Below, in pieces: positions 24,179 through 34,673 of a DNA stretch of 64,000 nt (positions within the stretch are counted from its first letter, which is position 1; each line of letters begins with the position of its first letter). The translations under genes and the position numbers were made by a program. A model generated the notes under the pieces. That model was not told the origin of the DNA. It worked only from the letters and a program-made list of their open reading frames with translations, and made no database searches. This DNA is from Guillardia theta CCMP2712 (Eukaryota > Cryptophyceae > Pyrenomonadales > Geminigeraceae), in contig NW_005434656.1 of the NCBI RefSeq assembly GCF_000315625.1, positions 586,176 through 650,175 of the forward strand, written 5' to 3'.

Positions 24179-24599
24179 CTCGTAAGCTCGCAGATCCAGT
24201 TGAGTTACAGCACACTCGTCACGGAATTGGCTGCAGGACTTTTAACCCCTTCCACTCTTCGTGCTCTCAAGACCAGTTGTCTGAGAGGATGTCCACTCTG
24301 TCACTTCATTCAGGTCGTCTGACCTTGTCTTTCATGCCGCTTGCATCTCTTTCTGTCCCCTCCATCCCCTCTTTCTCTCCGCCATGCGGCGCTTGGCTTG
24401 AAAGGTGGGTCACCTCACATCATACAAAGGGAAGGGTGGTCAAGTTTTTGACCACCCCTATTTATATCACACTTTGATAATTCATAGACCGGGTGATCAA
24501 ATCACCCCACCTACACGCAAAACTTTCAACCGATAACCCCTTCTTTTGGCCTATTAGACCCCATACACTTCCAAATAGGGGGTAGGCGCGGCTTTTCGC
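24179..24599. promoter_or_regulatory. Divergent intergenic region with two adjacent hairpins
   Basis: This 421-bp gap lies between the divergent starts of the giant gene (-) and the next gene (+). It holds two perfect inverted repeats: GGGTGGTCAA (24434-24443) with TTGACCACCC (24448-24457), and GGGTGAT (24491-24497) with ATCACCC (24501-24507). The rest is moderately AT-rich with CACCCC words. A shared promoter is inferred from the layout. Confidence 0.5.
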
Positions 24600-26211
24600 A
24601 TGGCGGGCAGCAGGAGGAAGATGCAGGCAGCGGGGGTGGCTGGCATGGGCCTCGCTTGCCTTGCAGGTGATGCTGAAAGCTTCCTTGTACCCTTACATGC
24701 TGTCTTTGCGCCTTCGTTGTCATGGAACTCTTCCATTACTCTTTTTTAAACGTTGTTTTGTGTCAAACTGGAGAGAGAGGATTGAATATTCTTTCATGAT
24801 CTCTTTGCAACTCCATCTGTTGCTGTTTGACACCTCTGAATCTCTTGTCGTAGCGTTGCTTGTCGTGTCATTCGTCCCTCGCATCGATCTCGTGGTAAAG
24901 CGGGTGTCTATTTTTGACCAGGTGCGTTCCACTTTCATTGGGTTGCTTGACAACAAACTAACTTTTCCCCAGTGGTATCCTACCCAAAAACCTAGCCCCG
25001 AATCTACCAATAACCCAAGTTACGAATATGCAGAGAAGTATCTCACGACAGCGGCAAGATATTCTACCAAGGACAACAAGCAGCATTATCATGACTGCAG
25101 GTTGAGCTGTGCTGGGGAAGAGCGATACCAGCCATCATGGGATTTCGTGTCAAGGTGTGAACGCTTTTGTGCAAGACTGTACGATTACAACTCCCCGGTG
25201 GAAGTTGCTCCACAACCAGCTTCACATGGTTGGTGGATGAAAAAGCTGCCAAGTGGGAGATTTGTGCGCAATGAAGCTAACACCGAAGGCGGAGGAAAGG
25301 AGAACGGTCTTCACATCCCAGATCCGTGGGGTAAGGACATATCCAAGATAATATCTTCTAAGAAGGCAGACAGCAGTGAATCAGGTTCCGTTGGGGTACC
25401 ACTTGCGTTGTCTTCCAACACGAAGAGGGCAAAAACATCAATGCTGCTTCAAACAACTGGGCATGGACTTGACTCAGTCACATATGGCTCACACCATGCT
25501 TTGGAGGACTTGAACAGCTATTTTGATTCTCTGCCCACAAAGGATTGCTCGAAGCCCGACTGCAACTACAAGAACGTTGTCGTCGAAAAGAAGAAGGTGC
25601 TTGTACACAAGCCAGAAAAGTTTTCCACCAAGGACATCAGGAAATATGAGAGGGAAGTGCTCGGTTACCGTCGAGAACACGAGGAGAAGCTGGAGAATCA
25701 GGAACTTGCCCAGATAGGTGAGGAAAGTGACAAATTAGTTCAGGCATCTGTCAACGGCTTCCACCAACTTGAGTCTTCATCGCACGCTCGGTCTTCATCG
25801 AAACATGTGCGAGGTCGGCACAGCAAGGCTTACGATGAAGCCAAGAAGGCGAAAGGATTTGTTGGTTATTATGACAATGTTTTCGGAAACGATCAGGCGG
25901 GAAAGAGCTCAGTACAGAAGACTCACGCTATCATGAAAGCAGCAAGTCCTTCTGTCGATGAGAAGCTCAAGAATCTTGAGAAGCTTCATTCACAATTAGA
26001 AGCGCAGAATGCTCATTTGGTACAGGAGAATCGTGTACAAGAAGCAGCCGCGAAGCGGGTTGAACTTCAACAGCATTCTAGGCCGACAATTCTTGCAAAA
26101 AAGACTGTTGTAGAGCAGGGAAGTACAGCTGCTGTGCCTGTTGACGGCATCATGAGGTCGGAGAGCACCCTGAAGAAGCAGCTGCTTGAGTTGGAGAAGT
26201 TACATCATTGA
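24600..26211 (+). CDS. Signal-anchored coiled-coil protein, family not recognised
   Basis: Three exons are inferred: 24600-24666, 24854-24921 and 24973-26211, giving 457 residues. The ATG at 24600 starts MAGSRRKMQAAGVAGMGLAC, which runs into LLVVSFVP and forms a signal peptide or signal anchor. The luminal part has a four-Cys cluster (DCRLSC...SRCERFC, near residues 75-105), a GHGLDSVTYGSHHALEDL segment with a nearby Cys pair (DCSKPDC), and a charged helical C-terminal third ending in a heptad-like LKKQLLELEKLHH. The second intron (24922-24972) is 51 nt with no in-frame stop, so an unspliced form would also be open. I do not recognise the family; an extracellular or endomembrane role is inferred from the leader and cysteines. 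Confidence 0.6.
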
Positions 26212-26966
26212 GCTGTAGTGTACGGGATAATTTAACAATAGATTTTTACATTTACTTCAACTTCGGACCTCGTTGTCCTTCAATTGCATCAGTTCAACTT
26301 GGCAGAATTTCTTCAAGCTCACTGACCTGAGTGATCAGCAACGGCTCTCCATGGCATGCCCGGTAGCGCCCGGTGCGGCCCCGGCAAGCACCGCGGCTCC
26401 AGTGACCGTCACCGGGGCACTCAACTTGACTTGAAGTGGCACTCAGTAGAGGGCGGGCCATAACGGTTGAAACCGTCGAAGCATTTTTCGTCGGTATGAG
26501 GGTCAAAGGCTGGATGCGAAAAATGCACGTGCGATAGGAGGCGAAGGGACAGTGTACAGGAGAGGAGGAGAGGCGGCATAGCGCTTTTGATTCCGAAGGG
26601 ATTGATAGTGATGCAAAAATAGTTTGGAGAAAATCAGGTAGGAAGATGATTAAGATGATTCTAGACTATCTTCGAAGGGGACGACGAGCTGTTTCTGAGC
26701 TGTTTCCCATGAGAATGATCGGGAATGTTGATTTACCCACATCTGAACAGATGTTTGATCTTCTTAATGATAAGAGCATATTCTCTCCCTGCCCTCCCTG
26801 ACCTCCCTTCCTCCCTCCCTGCCCTCCCTTCCTGGGCCCTCCCTGCCCTCCCTTCCTCCCTACCTCTTCCCTTTGTCCCTCACAAACCCCACCACACCAC
26901 ACCCACCTCCCCTCCCTCCATTGCTTTCAAGTGCATGACTGTTTTTGTTTCAAGCTCTTTCAGAAC
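26212..26966. other. Intergenic: GC-rich block and pyrimidine tract, no gene seen
   Basis: 26330-26490 is GC-rich with TGACCG/GTCACCGG and CACTCA words like those near 33.4, 35.6 and 43.3 kb. 26785-26920 is a CCCT-rich pyrimidine tract just upstream of C1D. No convincing exon is present. Confidence 0.5.
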
Positions 26967-27602
26967 ATGAGTGCATCCAAGCTGCCGGAGGCCATGGAAG
27001 AAAATTTGGACAAGATAGACTCCGCTCTTGATAATTTGGAGACTGCGCTAGAACCCATCCTCGCGACGCCCTGGGATACGCTAAATGCATGCCTGGAACC
27101 CGTTCAAAGAGCAAAGTTGAATCTGATGATAGCATACACGATCGATTCTCTGTTTTTCTTGTACTTGAAGACACAGGTGAGTTTCGCAACAGCGATGTTG
27201 AGATGTGATTGTTGAGCAGGGTATAGCAACGGAGGAGCACCAAGTGAACGAGGAGTTGGCTCGAGTGAAGTCTTACATGTCAAAGTTGAAAGATGCTACA
27301 GGTAGTTCTCTCCGCAGCAGATTGTTTCTTTTGTTGAGGTGTTGTGTATGCAGCTGCTCAAGAAAACGAAAAGTCGAAGCTGAAGCTCAACAAAGATGCT
27401 GCAGCGAGGTTCATCAAGGCAGGGCTGGTATGATTGCCTCATGTTGATGCGCGCCATTCTAAAGCATTGGAAGTCTGGAAATGACGAAGCGGGAGAAAAG
27501 CGAAAGAGAGAAAACGACGAGGACAAAGAAGCTAAGGATCAAAAGGACAAGAAGGGAAAGGACCAATCTGTCAAGTCCGCGAAGAAAAGCAAGAAATCTT
27601 AG
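26967..27602 (+). CDS. C1D: C1D / Rrp47 (Lrp1) nuclear exosome cofactor
   Basis: Four exons in phase (26967-27176, 27220-27301, 27354-27427, 27465-27602) encode 167 residues, the usual length for the family. Residues 1-95 form the Sas10/Utp3/C1D helical domain: EPILATPWDTLNACLEPVQR, AKLNLMIAYTIDSLFFLYLK, TQGI and HQVNEELARVKSYMSKLKDA. The family signature KLKLNKDAAARFIKAGL follows. The tail is Lys-rich (KSAKKSKKS), as in Rrp47/C1D proteins that bind structured RNA. C1D/Rrp47 partners the catalytic subunit Rrp6 of the nuclear exosome in rRNA, snoRNA and snRNA 3' processing, and the human protein also binds DNA. The third intron is only 37 nt. Confidence in the family is high because every part of the domain is present in order. 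Confidence 0.9.
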
Positions 27603-28417
27603 AAAAGCCTTTTACTCTGTGCAGGACAATGCTCCTAGTTCTTTGAAGATTATTTGGCTTTGAGGAAGGAATTTGAAGGCGCTCTAAAATCCGCAGTCTG
27701 CTGACAATTCCAGGAACAAGCGAGGGTGTAAATTTATATCTCTACAATCTTTGAAAGCAATATAAACATAACGGTACATTTGTTCAGTTTCTAGATGAGC
27801 CCCTACTTCCATAATTTGTATGCGTCCTTTCTCTCCCCCTTCTCCTGTCCATCTCTGCCGTCCTCCTCCTCTGCCATACCCACCCTGATTCCCATTTCCC
27901 GCTGTCAGCCGCCTTCCATTTCCTAGCTTGGTCCAGTCGAAAGTTTGAAATTTATATGTCAAATTTCAAACTTCATGATAAATGTTGAAGGTGTTTACCA
28001 CGTTTTAAAGTTTGTGGGTGGTGGGAAGTGGGCAAGGCTTTTGTAGACGAGCAGGGTAGGAGAAGGCAGGTGACAGCATAGTACAGGAGAGGACAGCATA
28101 GTACAGGAGAGAGGAAGGGAGAGGGGAGAGGGAGAGAGGGAGAGAGGGAGAGAGGGAGAGAGGGAGAGAGGGAGAGAGGGAGAGAGGGAGAGAGGGAGAG
28201 AGGGAGAGAGGGAGAGAGGGAGAGAGGAGAGAGGAAAGGGTAGAGAGACCAGAGAAGGGGAGGGGGAAGCGGAGAAGGAGAATAATAGAGGTGAAGGAAC
28301 CCGAAGGTGGAAATAGAGGAGAGAAGTCACAATAGAAAAGGAGGAGAGACGTAAAGGGAAAAGAACCCCAACAGCGTTAGAAAAGTCATTCGGACAAGAA
28401 GTCAAGAACAGTCACGA
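27603..28417. other. Intergenic with GGGAGAGA microsatellite
   Basis: No gene seen. A 19-20-bp direct duplication (gacagcatagtacaggaga) lies at about 28072-28110, and a (GGGAGAGA)n tract follows at about 28128-28226. Reverse-strand reading of the tract gives a repetitive Leu/Pro/Ser ORF that I treat as spurious. Confidence 0.6.
28128..28228. repeat. GGGAGAGA microsatellite
   Basis: About twelve consecutive 8-bp GGGAGAGA units on the + strand. Confidence 0.9.
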
Positions 28418-28648
28418 ATGCAACAAACTTGGTTTGAAGCCATGGATGCGCGGAACACAGAAAAGGTGGGCTTTTTGTTCGAGAACTCCTTCTCAGTGAA
28501 TCCGTTGTAGATCACGCTGGTTCCTTTCGACTACTCTTCGACACAAAGCATTGTCTTAGCGGACAGGCGCATTGCCTGCCTGTCAGGTAGAAAGCTCCTC
28601 CTGCCTTGCACTCCCCAATGCGGTCTTGCAGGGTTTCTTTCTGGAATC

Positions 28649-30015
28649 ATGGAAGGGAGGGAAATGGACCTTGCCGAAGAAAGCATCGTCCTCAACCATA
28701 CCTCTTGTAACTACTCGGCTGTGAAGCGGGTAAGTCCATGTGGGTGCGGTCGGGAAGGCAAAGAAGGGAAAGCTTTCGAGCTGACGTGTCGACCAGGCCG
28801 TTCTCTTCCTGGAGACGTTTCGAGAACATGAGAGCGAATTATCGCGGTTCAAGAACTACGTGAGATGGCGATCCTTGGATGTGCTGGGGATGATTCCTTT
28901 CCTTTGCCGTCAGGCCATGCCTTCTGCTGCGCTTCCTGCGGAGCAACGGGAAGCTCACGCCAACACCCTCACAAACCTGCAGGTCTGATGTGACTGGATG
29001 CGAGAAGGTCTCATTGAATCCCCTCAGAACCTGGTGAATCGTATCAACACGTTTCAGAATGAGTTCTTCGGGGACATGTCGATTCAAGAGCTAGCAAACC
29101 TCCTTGCCCTCTCTCTCTTCTTGGACATTCCGGTGAGTCATGATGCGATGCTCGTCGGTGAATGATGTCTGGGCAAGTCGATGCAGAAGCTTTGCATCGA
29201 GAGATTATCCAACGAGCTCTTCAAGTGCGGGGACGCTGAGGAGTTGCACAACATCCTTCGACTGGATATCACTCACCTGGAACCCGCTGAATCATCCAAG
29301 GTGAGCGCTCTCTTTGACCAGCGCTCTTTGACAGGTAGCTCTGCTCACTCACGGTTCAGGTCAGGGTCTTGATGCTGAGCCATCCCTACAGCGGGGCACG
29401 AGGCCTCGTGATCTGCCACTTGCTCTTTGAGAGGATGACGAGGTGAGTGGGGAAGCTTGTCTGAGCGACCAGTCAGAGTGCACCAGGAACGCGGGTTTCT
29501 TGAACATGATCGGGAACGAAGAGATCGTCAAGCTCATTCTGGACGACTTCGAATATCGATCGAAGCTGGAGGTCGACCAGCTGCTCACGAGGTGGGAAGT
29601 CTTCGTGTAGTCTTGTTTCCTGTCCAAAGAGTAATGACCCTTACCATTCTGCCAGAATTTCCTTTGCAGAGAGCAAGCTGGCGTCTATTGCTGCGTTGGT
29701 AGCGATTCAAGGCTGCCGTTTGCTTCACTGACGGCTGATCGCAGGGATCGTCGAGGTACTTTGGTGTGAAGTATGTCGAGATGGGACTGAGGAGGCAGCT
29801 CTCGGGTGACAATTACCAGGTAGTTTGTATTTACAGAGTGCTGGTTCGCTTGGTCAATTGATATACAACAGGTAAGACTTGCCGCACAAAAGGCTCTCAA
29901 CGATCTAGGGTGCATCACGGGGAACGGAGAGACGGCAAGATGCTTGATGACGATGACCTCATCGCTGTTCTCTCCATCAACTGTGTACGCAGCAGCTGCC
30001 CTCTCTGGAAAGTAG
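28649..30015 (+). CDS. Many-exon helical protein with a BTB/SKP1-like segment
   Basis: Phase-compatible exons are 28649-28729, 28797-28859, 28914-28982, 29028-29132, 29178-29300, 29360-29442, 29487-29591, 29656-29698, 29745-29819 and 29872-30015, giving 296 residues from the ATG at 28649. A further upstream exon (28418-28465, MQQTWFEAMDARNTEK) is possible but does not join in phase by any junction I found. The segment MSIQELANLLALSLFLDIPS followed by MQKLCIERL, KCGDAEELHNIL resembles the helical half of SKP1/BTB proteins ('L-L-x-A-x-x-L-D-I-x-x-L-x-x-L-C'). Later parts are helical (YFGVKYVEMGLRRQLSG, VRLAAQKALNDLG). If the resemblance is real, a cullin-ligase adaptor role is possible. I would not assign it firmly. 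A different frame at the 3' end (to about 30080) is also open. Confidence 0.5.
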
Positions 30016-30604
30016 TGGAGGTGGCGCGGAATCTGCCCGCACGCGTCAGAGAGATAACGGGGGAGGGAAAGGAGCTCACTTAGAGTCTCTCGCCCTTGAG
30101 TCCAAGAAGACCAACACCATCGAAGAACATTCAGACAAGCACGTTAATAAACGGAGACGTGGGGTCACGACAAGTTACCGACGACTTTCCTGCAGTCTCG
30201 AGTACGCCGCAAGGCTGTCATTGGACAGCGTGTTCGAGAAGAGACGCGAGCGGCTCATGACAGACCCGTCGAGCCTGGAGAGGTCCGCAACTGGTATGTC
30301 CTCCCAATTCAACTGATGAGCAAGTCAGCGGCCAGTCCCCGACGACAGTCGATCACCCGATGTTCTCCCCAGCTGGTCTTCTGCACGAAGGAAGGGAACT
30401 GATTGGCTCCTGATTTCCTGCCGTCACGAGGGTGAGGAGCGACCTCTCCATGGCTGATGCTGCACCTTGACATCTCTAAGAAGATCTGCCGCGCGTCCTT
30501 GGAGAAGGGGCTCTGCCTTCGGGGAACCATCCCGTCTTTCATCGCCCAGAACCTGGGAGAATGGAAGCCTGCACAAGCTTCAGCCGACGCCATGCGGGGA
30601 GGGG
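30016..30604. other. Gap between convergent genes with weak exon candidates
   Basis: Possible + strand exon 30196-30292 (LEYAARLSLDSVFEKRRERL) between an AG and a GT, and an open stretch at 30457-30657 (MLHLDISKKICRASLEKGL). I could not link them to a neighbour in phase, so no gene is called. Confidence 0.3.
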
Positions 30605-33211
30605 TTAAGGAGGAAGACCGGGGGCAAACTCGACCGGCCGGTACACCGGAGAAGTAGTCTCGAGGTAGCGGGAGATGCCCGGGGCCAGTCGAGTGCTCTC
30701 ACGCAGAAGAGGGAGTCGCTTCTTGGGTATGATCTTTCTCAGCTCGCTCACTGTCTTGGGCGGTTTCGGCGGTTTCTGCATCACTAAACTTCGTCCCAAC
30801 TTCACTCCGTGCTTCGCGTCCCACGCAGACTGTTGAATCTGCGAGGTCCGCGGGTCTTCAGGCCCCCATCTCCTGACGGCGAGGAGGACAGCATGGTCGT
30901 AGGCCTGCATGGCTGCTTCCTGCTCTCCTGCGTACTCAAACTCGAGGCCGAGGTTGTTGAAGGCGACGGGGATAAGATCTCCCGCCAAGGAGTCAGGGGC
31001 GGAGACCTGCCATGAACGTCACAGCCAGCAGACCGGCTGCAGTGGCACCCGCCTCGTTCTCCCAATCCTCGTCGTGACAGAGCATGTCTACGGCCTCCTT
31101 GGCAAACGCCAGCGCCTGCCATCGATCAGTCTGCCCATCGCCCCGCAGCCGAAGCTGAGGTACCTCCTCATGCTGCTGCAGGCTCGACAGGGTGGTGCAG
31201 ATGTTGATGACTGTTGCTGCATGGCTCGGCTGCAAGGATGTGAGAACCGGGAGGAGCCAACAACTTCGATGTGATGAACACCTCGTAGTCCATGTTGATC
31301 TCAATGCCTGCCGCCTGCCGCAAGTACTTGAGGCTTCCTTGCATGTCTCCTTTGCTGTTCAGAAGACATCCGATGTTGTTGTACGTCTCAGCCAGAGTTT
31401 GTTGGCTCTCTTGGAAAATGGACATGCTGTGACTCTGTCGAACGAAGTGAAGAGCCTCCTTCCTGATACGAGGCAGCTCCATGAGTTCAACCGGAGAACG
31501 AGCATCGCAAGACGTCAGAACTTACAGCAGTTGGTCCGCGATCCTCAAAGCTCCTTCCTTCATGCAGCTCCTGGCGGCAACATTGCAAGCCCTTGCGAAG
31601 GAGAGGACTAGGACGCTGCTCTGAGGATGGCCAGAGCCCAGCACAGAAACCTTCTCCATGACGCGCGCCTGGTACAAGGATCAGTGAGTCCTCAGGCACT
31701 GCATGGCCGGCGCCTACCCCGTAGGCAAGAAGCTCCTTGGCCTCTGAGATCGCTCGCCTCTTGCTCGAGAGCAACTCATCCTCAACGCTTGCTGTTGCGC
31801 CTTGACCGCCGCTGCTCTTCTCTGCCCGGGAGCTGCTCAGCTTCTTAGATACCGAGCGAGCACCCAAGATGTCCAGCCCATCCTCGTCTTCAGCTCCTTG
31901 CCGGGCCGCATCATTCTCACCGCTGGTCCTCTCCCCTTGAGCTGACTCTCGAGAGTGCTGGGGCGGCTGAACGTCGATATGGTCTGTTTCCGCTGAAAAG
32001 TTCTGCTCTGAGACTCCCGCAACTTCACTCGAGGGCTGATGGCTCGACATAGGAAAGCATTGAGCTGCAACATCATCAGTCACCTGTTGCTCTTCCTCAT
32101 TGCCGTTGGTCCCTTGACTGCCTTCTGATTCAACACGTGCTTGCATCGTTGGAACCAACATTTCAGCCCCCTTTGCGAACTGATCCTCACCAACATCTGC
32201 AGCTCCCGTCTCCGCCGCCCCTCCAATCTCCTCTGCCCCTCCCTCGTGTGCCTCTCCTCCCGTATCCGCAGCTCCTCCCGTCTCCGCCGCCCCTCTCTTC
32301 TGTGCCGCTGCTGCCATCTCTGCAGCTCCTCCCGTCTCCGCCGCTCCTCCCGTCTCCGCCGCCGCCCCTCCAATCTCCTCTACCCCTCCCGTCTCCGTCT
32401 TCGCCCCTGCTCCCGTCTCCGCCGCCCCTCCCGTTTCTCCCTCCCCTCCCGTCTCTGCCGCCCGTCCAATCTCCTCCGCCTCTCTCTTATGTGCCGCTGC
32501 TGCCATCTCTGCCGACCCTCCCGTCTCCTCCCCTGCTCCCGTCTCTGCCGCCCCTCCCGTCTCCGCAGCTCCTCCCGTCTCTGCCGCCCCCCCTCTCTCG
32601 TGTGCCGCTGGTCCCATCTCCGCCGCCCCTTCCGTCTCCGCCGCCACTCCAATCTCCTCTGCCCCTCCCGTCTCCGTCTCCGCCCCTGCTCCCGTCCCCG
32701 TCGCCCCTCCATTGTGTACCGCTGCTACTATCTCTGCCGCCCTTCCCGTCTCTGCCGCCCCTCCCGTTTCTCCCTCTCCTCCCGTCGCCTCCGCCCCTCC
32801 CATTTCTGCCGCCCCTCCCGTTTCTCCCTCCCCTCTCGTCTCCTCCGCACCTCCAATCTCCTCCGCCTCTATCTTATGTGCCGCTGCTGCCATCTCTGCA
32901 GCAGCGCCCCCCGTCTCCGCCCCTGCTCCCGTCTCCGCCTCTGGTCCCATCTCCGCCGCCCCTCCCGTCTCCTCCGCTCCTCCCGTTCCTGTCTCTTCTC
33001 CTGTCTCTGACGCTCTTCCTGTCTCTATCGCTGCTCCCGTCACTGCGACCGCTCCCTTCTTCTCAGTGTTCTGATCCTCCTTGTTGGCTACATTGGTGTC
33101 TTGTAGACGTTCATCTTGCTTCGTCCGCATTTCCAGCGACTCTGCAGGTTGATCCAGTATCGGCAAGGTGTCAACCGGAGTAGGATGTTTTGCTCCTTCT
33201 TTTTGATCCAT
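30605..33211 (-). CDS. TPR-repeat protein with a Glu/Thr/Gly/Ala-rich minisatellite region
   Basis: The ATG is at 33211 and the stop at 30605-30607. The first exon (33211 to about 31724) encodes an acidic N-terminal region dominated by degenerate ETGGAAETG-type repeats. It continues to a Ser/Lys segment and AISEAKELLAYG, then splices to ARVMEKVSVLGSGHPQSS. Later exons carry tetratricopeptide-type helices: QTLAETYNNIGCLLNSKGDM with SLKYLRQAAGIEI, HAATVINICTTLSSLQQH with QALAFAKEAVDML, and PVAFNNLGLEFEYAGEQEAA with YDHAVLLAVRRWG. The C-terminal 60 residues are basic and proline-rich (PPKPPKTVSELRKIIPKKR). TPR arrays are protein-interaction scaffolds, and no catalytic domain is visible. The partner is unknown. 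Confidence 0.65.
32180..33060 (-). repeat. Coding minisatellite (ETGGAA-type) in the TPR gene
   Basis: About 880 bp of degenerate 15-18-bp units encode E-T-G-G-A-A / E-M-A-A-A-A-H-K variants on the minus strand. Interspersed units such as HKREAEEIG recur at higher-order spacing. The opposite strand reads as a long Pro/Leu/Ser ORF, which is a shadow. Confidence 0.8.
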
Positions 33212-34673
33212 TGCTGAAGTACAGGATTTCCGCCTAGATCAGCTTCTTCTCATCTATCTTATCAACGAGTCTGCATGTCGATCGGTCAGTCTCCTCCACC
33301 CTTCCCGACTCTCCGCCTCTTCTTCATCCCGTTGCTTCAAGTACATGATTTGCTGGGCCCAGGGCCGTTGGTATGGACCGTTACATATGGTTACACTGCA
33401 CCGTGCAGCATCGGACATTTCAGGTACGGCATGACTCAGTGACTAGCCCCGGCCGGCCCGGCCGGGCCGGGCTGCCGCGTCCGAAACCGTCGCATCATCC
33501 AAGGATTACTCAAAGTCACTCGTAAATTAAAAATCAGTACGAGGACAATCAGGAGAGTCGAGGAGGCTTGAAGCCTGAGAAAAGACCGTCCTGACAGCTC
33601 GGATCCGGCGGGCCGGGTGATCTTTACTCAGGCTCGCTCAGTCACGGGCCGTCATAGGCTCAGTTTTCTCTTAAGGCAAGTTCTACTGCTTCGGACGGCC
33701 CCGCGGTGCCACGGTGGGATCCCGCCGCCGGAGTCCGGGCCCGGACAGTGGCTCCGAGGAGTACTAACTAAGTAGCAGCAGCAGCAGCAGCAGCAGCCTC
33801 AGCAGCAGCAGCAGCGCTGAGCAGCACTGGCCGCAGCAGCAGCAGAGCCTGACCCGACTCTGAGGGCATTGTAATGGCATATGCTCAGCGGCACGTCTCT
33901 CGGCCCGGCTCGAAACGCATCCCGAGTCCGGCGGTCCAGGATCTTTCATCTCTCAATCATTCGTCCATCGCCCAGCCTGTGCGCTCCTTCCGAAGTTCTT
34001 GTTGGCCCGGAACTAGTCGGACAGCAGCTCCTGGACGGTATGAAAGGTCCTGCGCGCAGTTAAGTGAAGGTATCCGATGAGTTAAGTTTGGGGGACCGTA
34101 CAGCATCCTGCAGGAGCCTCCGAGGCTTGACCCACTCTCAGCCTGGTGACTGTACTCGGCACTGGGCAGGCCCGGGCAGGCGGCTGCGCGGGCTCAGTAC
34201 CTGTTTTAGCATCATATTACTTATTATTCCGACTGGTACTAATTTTCTTTACTTTGGTACCGAGACAGAAAAAAAAATGTTGCCAACCGAACGGGTTCTT
34301 TCAACTTTCGACTCCCCCACCTCTAGGAGGACCCGGTCCGTAGACCGGAAGACTGGGGGTCTCTCAACCAACCCGTGAGGAGGTGGTGACTTCTTACATG
34401 GGTGAACGCCTACGACTAATACTAGAAATCATAGTGCCCCCTCACCACCCCTAAATTGTTGCTCATGACCACCGGTGAGAATAGGTACTACCGTAGGCGG
34501 GCTGGAGGAATGTAGCGATGACAAGGGGAATGAAACATTTATTTTTGAGTAAAGAGATATTCCGTCCTCCCCGCCATCTGTTCTCCACCCTCCACCCTCC
34601 ACCTTCCACCCTTGAGCCTCTATCCTCCATCACCTGAAGTCACTGAAGCTCTAACACAGTTGTAAGGATACCG
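33212..34673. other. GC-rich intergenic zone, possible decayed repeat
   Basis: No convincing gene. It contains a C/G-rich CCGGCC-type run at 33445-33470, many TGACTCAG and GTCACGG words (33431, 33640), an AGC/CAG tract at 33773-33840 and CACCCC words near 34440. Confidence 0.45.
33773..33842. repeat. AGC/CAG trinucleotide tract
   Basis: Two short runs of AGC separated by a few bases, in an intergenic region. Confidence 0.8.

Noticed and set aside
27995-28405. Minus-strand ORF rich in Leu/Pro/Ser
   Set aside because: It is the reverse reading of the GGGAGAGA microsatellite.
28128-33060. CRISPR-like or phage-like repeat arrays
   Set aside because: The repeats are simple microsatellites or coding minisatellites with no spacers, and the genome is eukaryotic.
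32137-33183. Long + strand Pro/Leu/Ser ORF of about 350 codons
   Set aside because: It is the antisense of the TPR gene minisatellite, which lacks stops for compositional reasons; the minus frame continues into TPR helices.
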